The notes: a model not told the origin generated them from the sequence alone. DNA of 64,000 nucleotides from Candidatus Sysuiplasma jiujiangense (GCA_019721075.1 JAHEAD010000001.1:268449-332448), one strand, 5' to 3'; shown: positions 34,064-42,773, counted from the first letter of the stretch. A program made the numbers and translations.

Positions 34064-34987
34064 ATGGAGCCTAAGGACAAGTTTGGAAGACATTTGTATG
34101 GAAAAGTTTGGCTTCAATTATGTGAGAATGGCGTGAAATTGAAACAAGCAGGGTACTGGGAAAGTAAAAAGAAACCAAACCTGTTCATGAAAATAGAGGG
34201 TGACTTCTCATTGTACGCCGACATGCGAGGAACTGAAGAAGTACCTATCTGGGAGGATACAAGTCCGTTGTTTTATGCATATCCAAAAGATCGGAAAGAG
34301 GCCGACCAATATCAAACCGAAACGATAAGAACAATAATTGCCTCTGAAATCTATAAGTTGTATTCTGCAGGTCTCGATGTGAGACTTAGTTTTTACGATC
34401 AATGTGAGCCGGGCGGCCAGAGCTTTGACGTTTACTACCAATGTGTAAACTGCGATATGCCTTTTGGGTACGTTTCACAAGAACCGTATTGCGATAGGTG
34501 TGAGGAACAGCATGATGCGGAGGAATCAGCGAGAGACAAACGGAACGCAGTTATAACATTGAACCATGCTGAAAAGTGTGTGGTATGTGGAGTGCGAATC
34601 CTAAGCAAAAACAAACTCGTTAGCATGAAACAAAATCTGGAAGAAGTTACCGATATTGAAGAGGGGCAAGTTCACCATACACATTACATCCCAGAAAAAA
34701 CAATCAGTACTTGTCGTCAATGTCACTCTAAAATACATCGCTCGAAAGATCCCTACTACCAGCAATTCAAAGCTGAAATAACCAGAAAGGAATTTCAAAA
34801 GATTGTGTCGGAACGTGCAAAGGAAAGAAAACAATGGCGATTGAAATGTCATACATTCATGAGACATGCAAAGGAAGAGAGAGAAAAGGAAGAGAGAGAA
34901 CAAAAACGACTGAAAGATCCTTACCATGCATTTGTAGTTGAGCGGAGAAACCAAAAAGTAAAAGCACGGGAACCGAAGATAAAATGA
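34064..34987 (+). CDS. HNH-like zinc protein (307 aa)
   Basis: Starts one base after the recombinase stop. It contains one zinc ribbon (CVNCDMPFGY, then CDRCEEQH) and a second cysteine set KCVVCG followed by HHTHYIPEK, C-R-Q-C-H and KIHRSKDP, an arrangement resembling an HNH nuclease with its structural zinc. The C-terminal 70 residues are a highly charged Arg/Lys/Glu helix. The N-terminal 120 residues are not recognised. A DNA endonuclease role beside a recombinase and a restriction-modification pair is plausible. Confidence 0.65.
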   Translation: MEPKDKFGRHLYGKVWLQLCENGVKLKQAGYWESKKKPNLFMKIEGDFSLYADMRGTEEVPIWEDTSPLFYAYPKDRKEADQYQTETIRTIIASEIYKLYSAGLDVRLSFYDQCEPGGQSFDVYYQCVNCDMPFGYVSQEPYCDRCEEQHDAEESARDKRNAVITLNHAEKCVVCGVRILSKNKLVSMKQNLEEVTDIEEGQVHHTHYIPEKTISTCRQCHSKIHRSKDPYYQQFKAEITRKEFQKIVSERAKERKQWRLKCHTFMRHAKEEREKEEREQKRLKDPYHAFVVERRNQKVKAREPKIK

Positions 34988-35131
34988 AGAAGATATACGA
35001 CCGACGAGCGCGACGTCGACCCGTATTTTGCGAGGCGATTGAGCCTTTGCCAAGCGCATTCCATCAAATGAAAGGAAACGAGATATTTTATTACCCAATC
35101 CACGTTCACCATTCGCGGGGATGCTATAGTT

Positions 35132-36514
35132 TTGAAGAGAAAAAAATCTGATTTGCCCTTCGGCTCGCAATTCAGTCCTTCTCAAATATCTATTGAGGAG
35201 GTGCTGGAACTCGTAAACGAGAATCGGGGAGCTACACGACAGTTTACTAATAATATACGGGATCGTTTTTTTGATAAACATGCGAACGGAGATCCGAAGC
35301 AACAAATGGAACTTGCGAAAAACGTGAGGCTTTCATTGCGGTCATATGGAATTATCGGGGAAGACGAGCAGATGACTGAGTTCGGCAAAAGACTTTACGA
35401 ACTTAAGGACAGAGGTGATGAATTCTATAAGTTATTGTCCCAACATATTTTGCTTGAACTGAAGGGTCTGGATTTACTTCGAGCTGTAAGTAATTTGAAA
35501 GCCCTCCGCTTGCAAACGGACCTCGTATCTATCGCTCGAGAACTGAAAGAATATGGAATATACGTGCCAGAATCAGGGACCCATATTTCAACGATGAAAC
35601 AATGGTTGCAAAAGGCTGGAATTGTTGACGAACAGTGGAACATTAATCAAACGCTTTTGAGAAAACTCATTGGTTATAACCTGCAGGAGATTGATGTATT
35701 TTCAGATTTCGGTCCTGAAATGAGAGGATTCCTCAGGGCATTAGCGTCTCTCGCTCCTATTGACTGGATATCTTCATGGGATGTTGCAAGGCATGCGCAG
35801 TCGATGAGTCATGTAAAATTTGACGCAAAAAACCTGAGAGAGCAAATCGTCTTTCCACTTCGGGATGAAGGCTTAATCGAAATCAGAAAATCCACCAGCG
35901 GTAGGGGCGCCAAGCCATATGAGATAAAAGTGACTGATGAATTCAAATCTCAGTATATTTTGCCAATATTGGAAGTGTTATCCGAGTCGGGCGATGTTCC
36001 TATCCACACATTATCCAAGCCTCTGTTTGATGTTCTGAATGACGTAGAAAGTGATGACACTTACATCAAGGGAAAAGGACTTGAAATGCTGGCTATGCAC
36101 TTGTGTCGTCTGCTTGGTCTGCACATCACCTCCTGGCGGCGACGTGGAACAGAGACTGGTGGAGCTGAAGTGGATTTAATAGCAGAGGGGACAAATTATG
36201 TTTTTTCAAGATGGGAACTTCAATGCAAGAACACATCACAAGTTACGCTAGACAATATTGCCAGAGAGGTTGGCGTCTCTCTGCATTCAAGAGCCAATGC
36301 CATCCTGATTGTTACCACAGGAAAGTTTTCAAGAGATGCTGTCAGTTTTGCAGAGCAGACAACGATAAAATCGCCACTCAGTATTATCTTGATGGATGCG
36401 GCCGACCTCAGGCAAGTTATAAGTGATCCATCCTCAATAGGTGCGATATTGAGAAAGCAGGCCAATAAAGCGATGCAACTAAATAAACAAATAAGACCTG
36501 AGAGAGAGGGCTGA
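35132..36514 (+). CDS. Restriction endonuclease, Mrr-like PD-(D/E)xK (460 aa)
   Basis: TTG at 35132. The N-terminal ~300 residues appear helical with winged-helix-like repeats and would recognise DNA. The C-terminal domain shows KGKGLEMLAMHLCRLLG, then TGGAEVDLIAEG and RWELQCKN, i.e. the E...D...(E/Q)xK catalytic order of Mrr-type nucleases. Three bases separate it from the methyltransferase, forming a type II-like restriction-modification pair. The AT-rich codon usage contrasts with the element's core genes. Confidence 0.8.
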   Translation: MKRKKSDLPFGSQFSPSQISIEEVLELVNENRGATRQFTNNIRDRFFDKHANGDPKQQMELAKNVRLSLRSYGIIGEDEQMTEFGKRLYELKDRGDEFYKLLSQHILLELKGLDLLRAVSNLKALRLQTDLVSIARELKEYGIYVPESGTHISTMKQWLQKAGIVDEQWNINQTLLRKLIGYNLQEIDVFSDFGPEMRGFLRALASLAPIDWISSWDVARHAQSMSHVKFDAKNLREQIVFPLRDEGLIEIRKSTSGRGAKPYEIKVTDEFKSQYILPILEVLSESGDVPIHTLSKPLFDVLNDVESDDTYIKGKGLEMLAMHLCRLLGLHITSWRRRGTETGGAEVDLIAEGTNYVFSRWELQCKNTSQVTLDNIAREVGVSLHSRANAILIVTTGKFSRDAVSFAEQTTIKSPLSIILMDAADLRQVISDPSSIGAILRKQANKAMQLNKQIRPEREG

Positions 36515-36517
36515 GAA

Positions 36518-37474
36518 ATGGTAAGAACTGGACCACAGTGGTTGGATGCATTGAAATTACCGCCATTCTATTACAGAACCGGACTCGGTGCTGCTTTCTT
36601 GGGTGATTCGATCAAGCTTTGCAGAAAATTGCCAGATAATTCGATAGACTTGATAATGACATCACCGCCCTTTGCGCTGAGGCGTAAAAAGGAATATGGC
36701 AATGTCGAAGCGAGCGAATATGTTGAATGGTTTCAGCCATTCGCTGAAGAATTTTACAGGGCCCTGAAACCCAAAGGAAGTTTGGTCATTGATATTGGGG
36801 GGTCTTGGAACGAAGGATTTCCCACTCGCTCTGTATATCAATACGAGCTGCTTCTGTCGCTCGTTCGTATGGGTTTCTATCTTTGCCAAGATTTCTTTTG
36901 GTATAATCCAGCTAAGCTTCCTTCTCCTGCAGAATGGGTAAATGTTCGTAGGATCAGAGTGAAAGACGCCGTTGATCCTGTTTGGTGGCTATCCAAAGAC
37001 CCTTTCCCAAAAGCGAACAATAGAAAAGTGCTCAAGGAGTATAGCAATTCGATGCAACAGCTGTTACTGAATGGGTACAAGCCAAAACTCCGCCCTTCCG
37101 GACATGACATAACTTCTAAGTTTTCACACGATCATGGTGGGGCCATACCTCCTAACATCCTGATAGCCGCAAACACGGAATCCAACAGCCTTTATCTGAG
37201 ATCATGCAAAGCAGCCAACATGAATCCACATCCGGCGCGTTATCCGTTGAAACTACCCAAATTCTTCATTGAATTCCTAACAGATGAAGGCGATATAGTG
37301 CTGGATCCGTTCGCTGGAAGCAACGTTACAGGAGAAGCATCAGAAATATTGAAACGAAAATGGTTGGCGTTTGAAATTATCGAGAACTACGTTGTTGGTT
37401 CCAAATTTAGATTTGATAAGGTAATAAGCAAGGGGAAACCGTCATCAGTGTTGGAACACTACGTTGAGGCATGA
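36518..37474 (+). CDS. DNA methyltransferase, beta class (N4-cytosine or N6-adenine)
   Basis: The 318-residue product has motif IV TSPPF at residues 48-52 and motif I DPFAGSN near residue 265, so the order (IV, target recognition, then I) is that of the beta class. SPPF instead of DPPY favours N4-cytosine methylation but does not prove it. The FLGDSIKLCRKLPDNSIDLI segment before motif IV is typical. It would protect host DNA from the neighbouring nuclease. Ends just before the right 160-bp repeat. Confidence 0.9.
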   Translation: MVRTGPQWLDALKLPPFYYRTGLGAAFLGDSIKLCRKLPDNSIDLIMTSPPFALRRKKEYGNVEASEYVEWFQPFAEEFYRALKPKGSLVIDIGGSWNEGFPTRSVYQYELLLSLVRMGFYLCQDFFWYNPAKLPSPAEWVNVRRIRVKDAVDPVWWLSKDPFPKANNRKVLKEYSNSMQQLLLNGYKPKLRPSGHDITSKFSHDHGGAIPPNILIAANTESNSLYLRSCKAANMNPHPARYPLKLPKFFIEFLTDEGDIVLDPFAGSNVTGEASEILKRKWLAFEIIENYVVGSKFRFDKVISKGKPSSVLEHYVEA

Positions 37475-37486
37475 TGAATACCTTTC

Positions 37487-37649
37487 GCCCACCCCTCTCC
37501 CCAAAACGCATATTAAGGATGTGCATCTCCCCACACCTCCGCAAGATAAGAGGTAGATGAATGACAAAAGAGAACGGATTCGTGAAAGAGTATTACACAG
37601 GTAGGAAAGACCAGTTCGACGTGGATTACGCGCTCTTCAGGGAAGCCGC
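37487..37649 (+). repeat. Right copy of the ~160-bp direct repeat
   Basis: Matches 31657-31818 from the CCACCCCTC leader through GGGAAGCCGC. This copy continues into the complete 69-residue gene. Confidence 0.85.
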
Positions 37650-37770
37650 AAAGGCAGCCAAGACGAAAGAGGAGCTTGTTGGCATGCTGAACGAAAAGTA
37701 TCAATTCGTGATATCAAGAATCGCCGAGAAGAGGGCCAACACACTCAAGGAAGACCTCGGACTGATTTAG
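37561..37770 (+). CDS. Unknown 69-residue protein, intact copy
   Basis: The product (MTKENGFVKEYYTGRKDQFD, continuing to EELVGMLNEKYQFVISRIAE) is helical and charged. Its first 30 codons and leader are duplicated at 31730. The intact gene may be the original site into which block 1 was added. Function unknown. Confidence 0.6.
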   Translation: MTKENGFVKEYYTGRKDQFDVDYALFREAAKAAKTKEELVGMLNEKYQFVISRIAEKRANTLKEDLGLI

Positions 37771-37774
37771 ATTT

Positions 37775-38239
37775 CTATTTGGCTGCTCCTGCAGCCTCAA
37801 ACCCTTTTCCCTCTTCTTCTGCTGTCCCATGGCGCCTGATTGCATTCCCTGCCTCTTGTAGGGCCGAGTTGAATTCGTCGCGGCCGACAGCCACGCACCT
37901 TGTGCCGTACTCCCTGCAGTATCCCTTGCAGGTGTTGATACCGGTCCTCTTGTCTTCCTCAACAATCAGCTTGTAGGCCCTCCCAAAAGCTTCCAGGACG
38001 TCGGAAGCCTCGCGGGCTGTTATGTTCCACAGATTGTCCTGATAGAACTCACCGAACTGCCTGAGCCTGTTGAATATGCTCAGCGGTGCGATGCTTGTAT
38101 TCTTGAGGAATGAATTCAGCATCTCATCTCCGGTGCTCTTTCCGAGCAGCTGCAGCATGTCCTTTGGCATCTCTGCCAGAACCGCCGGCCTGGACCATGC
38201 CTTCCTTCGCTTCCATGGTAAGAGGTTTTCGATGTTCAT
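37775..38239 (-). CDS. Unknown 154-residue protein
   Basis: ATG at 38239 gives MNIENLLPWKRRKAWSRP; a GTG at 38257 is also in frame. Helical, with a C-G-Y-C-like pair (CKGYCREYGTRC) near residue 110, and an Ala/Glu-rich tail. It is convergent with the 69-residue gene and downstream of the winged-helix regulator. No family recognised. Confidence 0.55.
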   Translation of the reverse strand: MNIENLLPWKRRKAWSRPAVLAEMPKDMLQLLGKSTGDEMLNSFLKNTSIAPLSIFNRLRQFGEFYQDNLWNITAREASDVLEAFGRAYKLIVEEDKRTGINTCKGYCREYGTRCVAVGRDEFNSALQEAGNAIRRHGTAEEEGKGFEAAGAAK

Positions 38240-38311
38240 GCACTGGCCAGTAGCCACGCTGGCTATTATCCACGTGCGGCCAATTGCAGAATTGATAATA
38301 TGGAGGGCGCC

Positions 38312-38602
38312 TCAGTCTGTCCTACCGGAGTCAACAATTTGTATGATTTCCCGGAGCTTCCTGGCTACTTTCCTGCCTTTCAGGGTGCAGAATATGAGGT
38401 TTCTCGCCGGATAACTGTCATTGTCAATTCTGCTGCCGACGAGCCCCATTGCCTTGGCTTTCTCTATTGACGAGTAGAGTTGATGGACGGGAATCCCAGT
38501 CTCCTCGAGCACTTCGGTCAAGGGCTTCTCGCCATCCTGTGCCAGGTAGACGATGAGCCTGAGCAAGCCTGACTGCTTCTCCAGTGTCCGCAGCACGTCC
38601 AT
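38312..38602 (-). CDS. Winged-helix regulator A (96 aa)
   Basis: ATG at 38602 begins MDVLRTLEKQSGLLRLIVYL; the open frame upstream to 38698 covers the promoter of the divergent methylase. The protein contains a winged helix with IDNDSYPARNLIFCTLKGRKVA. It is clearly paralogous to the regulator at 43973 (shared LEKQSG-LRLI, SYPARN, LKGRKVA). It probably binds the inverted repeat at 38666 and controls itself and the methylase. Confidence 0.75.
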   Translation of the reverse strand: MDVLRTLEKQSGLLRLIVYLAQDGEKPLTEVLEETGIPVHQLYSSIEKAKAMGLVGSRIDNDSYPARNLIFCTLKGRKVARKLREIIQIVDSGRTD

Positions 38603-38665
38603 GGCAGTGTATCTGGATACTGCAATTAAGAGTTTCCGGTTGCGCAAGCAGAAAGAATATATCTG

Positions 38666-38688
38666 ATGATTGCTGTTTCGACAATCAT
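38666..38688. promoter_or_regulatory. Operator-like inverted repeat upstream of the Dam-type gene
   Basis: ATGATTG (38666-38672) and CAATCAT (38682-38688) form a perfect 7-bp inverted repeat with a 9-base spacer, directly before the ATG at 38689. A TATATA element at about 38657-38662 would place the transcription start within the repeat, so a bound protein would block initiation. Confidence 0.5.
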
Positions 38689-39456
38689 ATGAGAACAAGG
38701 AGCCTGTTTCCCTATGCCGGCGGCAAGTTCTATCTCATGAATGAGATAAGGGGAGTGTTCGAGAAATCTGGCAGGCATGTGGCCATCGATGTGTTTGGAG
38801 GCTCGGGAAAATTCCTGCTGAATGTGGAAGCCAGAAATAAGGTTTACAATGACATTGACTCAAGGCTTGTCAATCTCTTCAGCGTAATCAAGGAGAGGCC
38901 CTTGGAGTTCAGGCAGAAATTTGAATCCTTCGTCTACTCGAGAGAGCTATTTGAGAAATATGTCGATGGGTCTGAAACCGGGGAACCTGTGGAGGATGCG
39001 TTCAGAACCTTCTACGTGTTCTACTGTTCATTTGCCGGCAAGGGAGGGACATTCGGATACCAGGTGAGGGACAGAAAATCGCTCGGTCGCAAGGTTGTGG
39101 ACGTATCAGCAAGACTGCAGGATTTCCACAATGAAATACAGGGCTGGACAATCGAGCACCTGGACTTCAGGGACTTGATGAAGCGTTACGACAGTGAAGA
39201 TGCATTTTTCTATCTGGACCCTCCGTATTTCGGAAGGAAGTTTTACCGGTACAATTTCACGGAAAAGGATTTCGAAGACTTGGCAGCTATGCTCCATGCG
39301 CTGAAGGGGAAGTATCTACTGAACATCAACAAGAACGAGTTTATACTCGACAGGTTCGGCGCGCCCTGCAGTGAAATGGAGTTCAAGAGCTTCTGTGATA
39401 ACGCCAGAGTCAGTGGAAAGAGGGGGAGCAGGACGGAACTGTTCTATTGGAATTGA
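38689..39456 (+). CDS. D12-class adenine DNA methylase (Dam family)
   Basis: ATG at 38689 begins MRTRSLFPYAGGKFYLMNEI, the FxGxK S-adenosylmethionine motif. Then IDVFGGSGKFLLN, NDIDSRLVNLF, the catalytic DPPYFG near residue 180, and LNINKNEF follow, the standard alpha-class order. Length (255) is normal for Dam. No nuclease gene is adjacent on the same strand, so it is probably an orphan methylase used for protection or regulation. It is divergent from the winged-helix regulator A. Confidence 0.9.
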   Translation: MRTRSLFPYAGGKFYLMNEIRGVFEKSGRHVAIDVFGGSGKFLLNVEARNKVYNDIDSRLVNLFSVIKERPLEFRQKFESFVYSRELFEKYVDGSETGEPVEDAFRTFYVFYCSFAGKGGTFGYQVRDRKSLGRKVVDVSARLQDFHNEIQGWTIEHLDFRDLMKRYDSEDAFFYLDPPYFGRKFYRYNFTEKDFEDLAAMLHALKGKYLLNINKNEFILDRFGAPCSEMEFKSFCDNARVSGKRGSRTELFYWN

Positions 39457-39516
39457 TGATATTGAACCTCAGGCTCTTAATGACTCATTCTCCACAAATG
39501 AATTCAGTTACGCAAC

Positions 39517-40506
39517 TCATGATGAAATGATATCTTGCTGATTCGTGGCTATTTTCTTGGCTGCCGTGGTCAAGGCATCTCTCTCGGGTAACTCATTCAG
39601 GAACTTCAAGAGAATGTTATCCTTGATTTGACGATATAGGTTCCTTCTCTTGACTTGATTCCGGCTGAAGACAAGTAGAGTGCTGTGACTGGTATCTGCA
39701 CTTGCTTCACTCTTTCGCATCATACTTTGGACTGCCGTCCTCACTTCATCTATGTCTGAAAGGAAGCTGACAATTTGTTTATCCCGGAACACTGTATTTT
39801 CCCTTGATTCCAGAATGGGGTCCAATTGCGGCTCCTCCTCTCTGTTCTTGGATGCAGTATGCATGGCGAAATCAAGCAGCTCACGCTCCGGTGTCATCCT
39901 GCGTGGGCTGTAGTAAAAATAATACTCGGTGAGATCCTTTTCGACTGGAACCCTGCTCAAGTAGCAATAGCTTATAGCATGCTTGAGGTTGGGTATTCCT
40001 TCGCTTCTCATATCGCCAGCAAGAAGGGAGTCCACATCGGAGAACATCTCATACAAAAAATGGGCAATATCCCCATATTCCTTTTCACCTAATCTGTCCA
40101 ACACATCACATAGGTCCTCATAATTTGAATCGAGTGAGCAATTCAGGCTAATGTTCTCATAAATGGAGACAAAATCTCTCTCTAGACTTAGCACTGCACT
40201 TACGGGAATCTCTTCCTCTATGAATGAAATCTTCCCATCAATCTTCAAAATGGCATCGGGAATTTTGCGCAGTATTGCTTCGACGTCCTTGTCACCAACC
40301 TCCATCGTTTCGCCACCTTGAAATTTCGACGGTGCATATCGCCAAACAGAGATGCCAGTCTCCTTGTATCCGAAGCGCATCGATAGGCGTTCTTTAAGCA
40401 GCTTGTAGAAGGATCCGATCAACTTGAGTCCGTAATTGTTCCGTCCATTTTCCCAAACCTGACTGTCTATGTCTGTGTTCAACTTCATGTATAACGCCAC
40501 AGTCAT
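39517..40506 (-). CDS. Unknown 329-residue protein
   Basis: ATG at 40506 has GGGAGG just upstream; the frame is open to a TTG at 40557. The soluble product has an acidic middle part (SLDSNYEDLCDVLDRLGEKE) and a C-terminal region with STLLVFSRNQVKRRNLYRQI. No recognised motif. It is the last gene of the minus-strand run of block 2 and may be a partner of the genes upstream. Confidence 0.6.
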   Translation of the reverse strand: MTVALYMKLNTDIDSQVWENGRNNYGLKLIGSFYKLLKERLSMRFGYKETGISVWRYAPSKFQGGETMEVGDKDVEAILRKIPDAILKIDGKISFIEEEIPVSAVLSLERDFVSIYENISLNCSLDSNYEDLCDVLDRLGEKEYGDIAHFLYEMFSDVDSLLAGDMRSEGIPNLKHAISYCYLSRVPVEKDLTEYYFYYSPRRMTPERELLDFAMHTASKNREEEPQLDPILESRENTVFRDKQIVSFLSDIDEVRTAVQSMMRKSEASADTSHSTLLVFSRNQVKRRNLYRQIKDNILLKFLNELPERDALTTAAKKIATNQQDIISS

Positions 40507-40598
40507 CTCCCTCCCGAGATGAGAAAATATAAATATCGTTTCATGTCCAACACTCAAACTAATCCTCGAAGTTGTATTTAGCCTTTAAATGGTGGTTA

Positions 40599-41087
40599 TT
40601 AAAACTGATTGAGAGTTGTTCGATTATTTTTCCAGTAATCGCTGAGGTCATCCGACTTGATGACCCAAATATCCATTTCCACCCCTTGGATTCTCACTGG
40701 TCCGCCACGACGAGTGCTCTTGTTTACGAGTATGTGCTTTGTGGGACTCCGTTTATCAGATCTCTGTTGTTCGTATCTTTGGCCCAGCTTTCCCCACTTG
40801 CCGCTTGTAACGATGAGCAGATACCTCACATCCAGACCGTTCATCCTCGCTGCGTTGAAGGTAACACCCAATTGGTCAATTGCCGTATCAATGTGGCCAA
40901 CGCCCTTCCTTTCAACAACAATCCAATGACATGTAGTATAATGCCCCATCGCGTCTGCCTTTCGCTTTCCTTGAAGCCCGAACCTTTTCTCGATGTCCTC
41001 AGGTGAAAGTATCTCATCGACATCGCCTTCAGTAGGCAGGGGAATTATGAGTCGCCTCAGTTCATCTGGGACGTTGTCCTTAGTCAT
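40599..41087 (-). CDS. Possible PD-(D/E)xK-type nuclease (162 aa)
   Basis: ATG at 41087 follows an AAGGAG site. The centre reads KADAMGHYTTCHWIVVERKG followed by an alpha/beta pattern (DVRYLLIVTSGKWG). An Asp about 10-12 residues before an E-R-K could be a restriction-type D...ExK site, but the evidence is thin. It lies between the 48-residue conserved small gene and the 329-residue unknown. Confidence 0.5.
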   Translation of the reverse strand: MTKDNVPDELRRLIIPLPTEGDVDEILSPEDIEKRFGLQGKRKADAMGHYTTCHWIVVERKGVGHIDTAIDQLGVTFNAARMNGLDVRYLLIVTSGKWGKLGQRYEQQRSDKRSPTKHILVNKSTRRGGPVRIQGVEMDIWVIKSDDLSDYWKNNRTTLNQF

Positions 41088-41124
41088 CTGCGCTCCTTCC
41101 TCGCTATGATTGTTCTGTCCGAGT

Positions 41125-41271
41125 TCACTCCCACTCCACCGTCAACCTCTCCTTCTTCTGCGTCTGTCCTCCGGACAGCGCCTTCCGCACATACAGTGTT
41201 CCAATCACAGGGTCTGTGAATGTCTTCTCCTGGAACCTGTAGGTGTTCTTCGTGGCACGGTCGAGTTTCAA
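41125..41271 (-). CDS. Small conserved-type protein (48 aa)
   Basis: A TTG start at 41271 gives MKLDRATKNTYRFQEKTFTD followed by PVIGTLYVRKAL and a basic tail ending LTVEWE. The KNTYRFQE...IGTLYVRK pattern is one I associate with a small family widespread in archaeal genomes and mobile elements, function unknown. A degenerate copy fused to another tail is at 42770-42922. A longer overlapping frame (41084-41290) is a shadow. Confidence 0.6.
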   Translation of the reverse strand: MKLDRATKNTYRFQEKTFTDPVIGTLYVRKALSGGQTQKKERLTVEWE

Positions 41272-41286
41272 AGTCGAGATGGTTAG

Positions 41287-42339
41287 TCACGATCCCTTCT
41301 CCGAAATCAAGTGTTGAGCCAACTTAATCAATGCCTTTGTAACGATGATGAGATATTCCGCGTCGGCGACCGAAATCTTCACTTGTTCTGGCGGATATGT
41401 TTTCTTGAAGTCCTCTATATGAAGGTCTATGGAAGCTTGATCTTTGAAACTTGTCCTTCCTTGCAACCTAGCGAATGCTCTACCCCATCGTTCCTTATAA
41501 GCAAAACTACTCTCACCAAGAGAAACCTTCAACGTCTGGTCCAATAAATCTCCAGCATTTCTGCAGTTAGCGCAAATACTCTTCGTATCCCATCTCATCA
41601 GAGATTTTTCTGCCAAATCAACGTATGCCCATGCATCTTTCAGCGTTCTTTCTCCCTTTGGAATCTCCACCACGAAGAATTCCCCGAGACCCAACACAGG
41701 AGCAATATCATTTATCCAGTCAGATGAAGCAATCTTGGCCTCGAATTTTGTCTCAAAATGCTCAACGCTAAGATAGCCAGCACCTTGTGTGTTTTGAGAC
41801 GTATTGGACGAAAGTAGAACCAGATTGCCGCGAGGCTGCAGATATCTATCATTTAGGTACGCGTAGAGCAAAAGACTGATGTTGTTTACGTCTGTGCCAA
41901 ATGTTTTCGACACCTGGCTCTTGAACTGTTCGGATAGAGGCACGCTATCAAAAGGAAATTCAACAACGTACGACATTTGAGTTTTATTCAAAACATAATC
42001 AACCAAGACTTTAATATCAATCTTTACGTCGCCTTTTCTGTCGAGTCTCCTACTTTCCTCGATGAAACTTAGCGATTGTCGGTCGAAAATAGCAACGGCG
42101 GAAATAACTTGCTCAACCTCTTCGAATTGTTCACCTATGTACCTTATCGCCTGAAGGGATGCGCCGCTGAATGAGACCTCGGGCATGAGCATCGCGATTG
42201 TTTTGTCTTGAATTGTAATCGACCCGCTCAGACTCAGAAGCGCTTCTTGGCTTCTGCGGTACCTCACACCAAAAGTGAAGCGTAATGCGGGTTTGAAATA
42301 ATCGGTAGCCGCCAGTACGGATATGTGTTTTACATTCAT
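41287..42339 (-). CDS. Unknown protein, paralogue 1 of a two-copy family (350 aa)
   Basis: ATG at 42339 follows GGGAG; the frame is open to 42405. The N-terminal half is beta-rich. The central block GLGEFFVVEIPKGERTLKDA plus YVDLAEKSL aligns with GYGEKWIVEIERPKLEGFS plus KVQSANEKLL of the 327-residue protein at 42933, so the two are paralogues. The C-terminal half is helical and ends IIVTKALIKLAQHLISEKG. It has a C-x2-C pair (CANC). No family recognised. Confidence 0.65.
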   Translation of the reverse strand: MNVKHISVLAATDYFKPALRFTFGVRYRRSQEALLSLSGSITIQDKTIAMLMPEVSFSGASLQAIRYIGEQFEEVEQVISAVAIFDRQSLSFIEESRRLDRKGDVKIDIKVLVDYVLNKTQMSYVVEFPFDSVPLSEQFKSQVSKTFGTDVNNISLLLYAYLNDRYLQPRGNLVLLSSNTSQNTQGAGYLSVEHFETKFEAKIASSDWINDIAPVLGLGEFFVVEIPKGERTLKDAWAYVDLAEKSLMRWDTKSICANCRNAGDLLDQTLKVSLGESSFAYKERWGRAFARLQGRTSFKDQASIDLHIEDFKKTYPPEQVKISVADAEYLIIVTKALIKLAQHLISEKGS

Positions 42340-42380
42340 CTTAGCACTCCCATAACTCTCTTCCACAATCGGCTTCCATC

Positions 42381-42433
42381 CATCACTCCTCCAGCACCTC
42401 CTCAATCTTCTTCAGTAGCTCTGCCACCTTCTT
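42381..42433 (-). repeat. Regulator-tail repeat, copy 3
   Basis: CTCCAGCACCTCCTCAATCT and following bases (plus strand), nearly identical to copies at 42768 and 43971. It lies immediately upstream of paralogue 1. Confidence 0.8.
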
Positions 42434-42472
42434 CTTGGCATTGATTAACTCGACGTTGTGTTGCTTGTTCAT
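42383..42472 (-). CDS. 29-residue ORF made of the regulator tail repeat
   Basis: ATG at 42472 reads MNKQHNVELINAKKKVAELL and ends KKIEEVLEE. The last 18 residues repeat the C-terminus of winged-helix regulator B. It sits just before paralogue 1 and may be a remnant of recombination or a leader peptide. Confidence 0.4.
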   Translation of the reverse strand: MNKQHNVELINAKKKVAELLKKIEEVLEE

Positions 42473-42485
42473 GGCGTTGCCATCC

Positions 42486-42773
42486 TCATTGTTTTTTACG
42501 CTCTTTCCGTTTCTTAAGGATGTCACATAGTGTTGAATCCACACTTCTTGCGATTAAAGCTGAGCCCCAGAGCATAAGAAATGCAGAGGCAACCACTACC
42601 GTCATCGCCGATAATGCTGCAACACAGTATGAGTTGAAGTGTGAGTTCTTGACAAAGCCTATTGCGCTGTTGGCAAAATAATTGAAACTGAAGACGACTC
42701 CCGCGACTACAAGCCCTACGCCAAAGGAGTACTTGATTTTCGGAAGTCCACCGTTTTCGTCTTTACTCGTCAC
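42486..42773 (-). CDS. Two-helix membrane protein (95 aa)
   Basis: Two hydrophobic segments (FGVGLVVAGVVFSFNYFANSA and YCVAALSAMTVVVASAFLML) with short charged ends, the last being KKRKERKKQ. Its start overlaps the stop of the chimeric ORF (ATGA-like). Unknown function; located between the two paralogues. Confidence 0.6.
   Translation of the reverse strand: MTSKDENGGLPKIKYSFGVGLVVAGVVFSFNYFANSAIGFVKNSHFNSYCVAALSAMTVVVASAFLMLWGSALIARSVDSTLCDILKKRKERKKQ

Larger units (their letters stand above)
31657..37649. mobile_element. Accessory block 1: restriction-modification cassette between ~160-bp direct repeats
   Basis: Diverged direct repeats (about 90% identical by eye) at 31657-31818 and 37487-37649 enclose about 5.7 kb. 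The repeat holds the leader and first 30 codons of a small gene; the right copy is the intact gene, the left is broken after codon 30. Inside lie a second tyrosine recombinase, an HNH-like protein and a type II restriction-modification pair, all on the plus strand and more AT-rich than the element's backbone. Either site-specific insertion or recombination between related elements would give this structure. Confidence 0.7.

Noticed and set aside
41084..41290. 68-codon minus-strand frame between paralogue 1 and the possible nuclease
   Set aside because: The other frame of the same strand gives the KNTYRFQE...IGTLYVRK protein, which recurs at 42770; the longer frame is a shadow.
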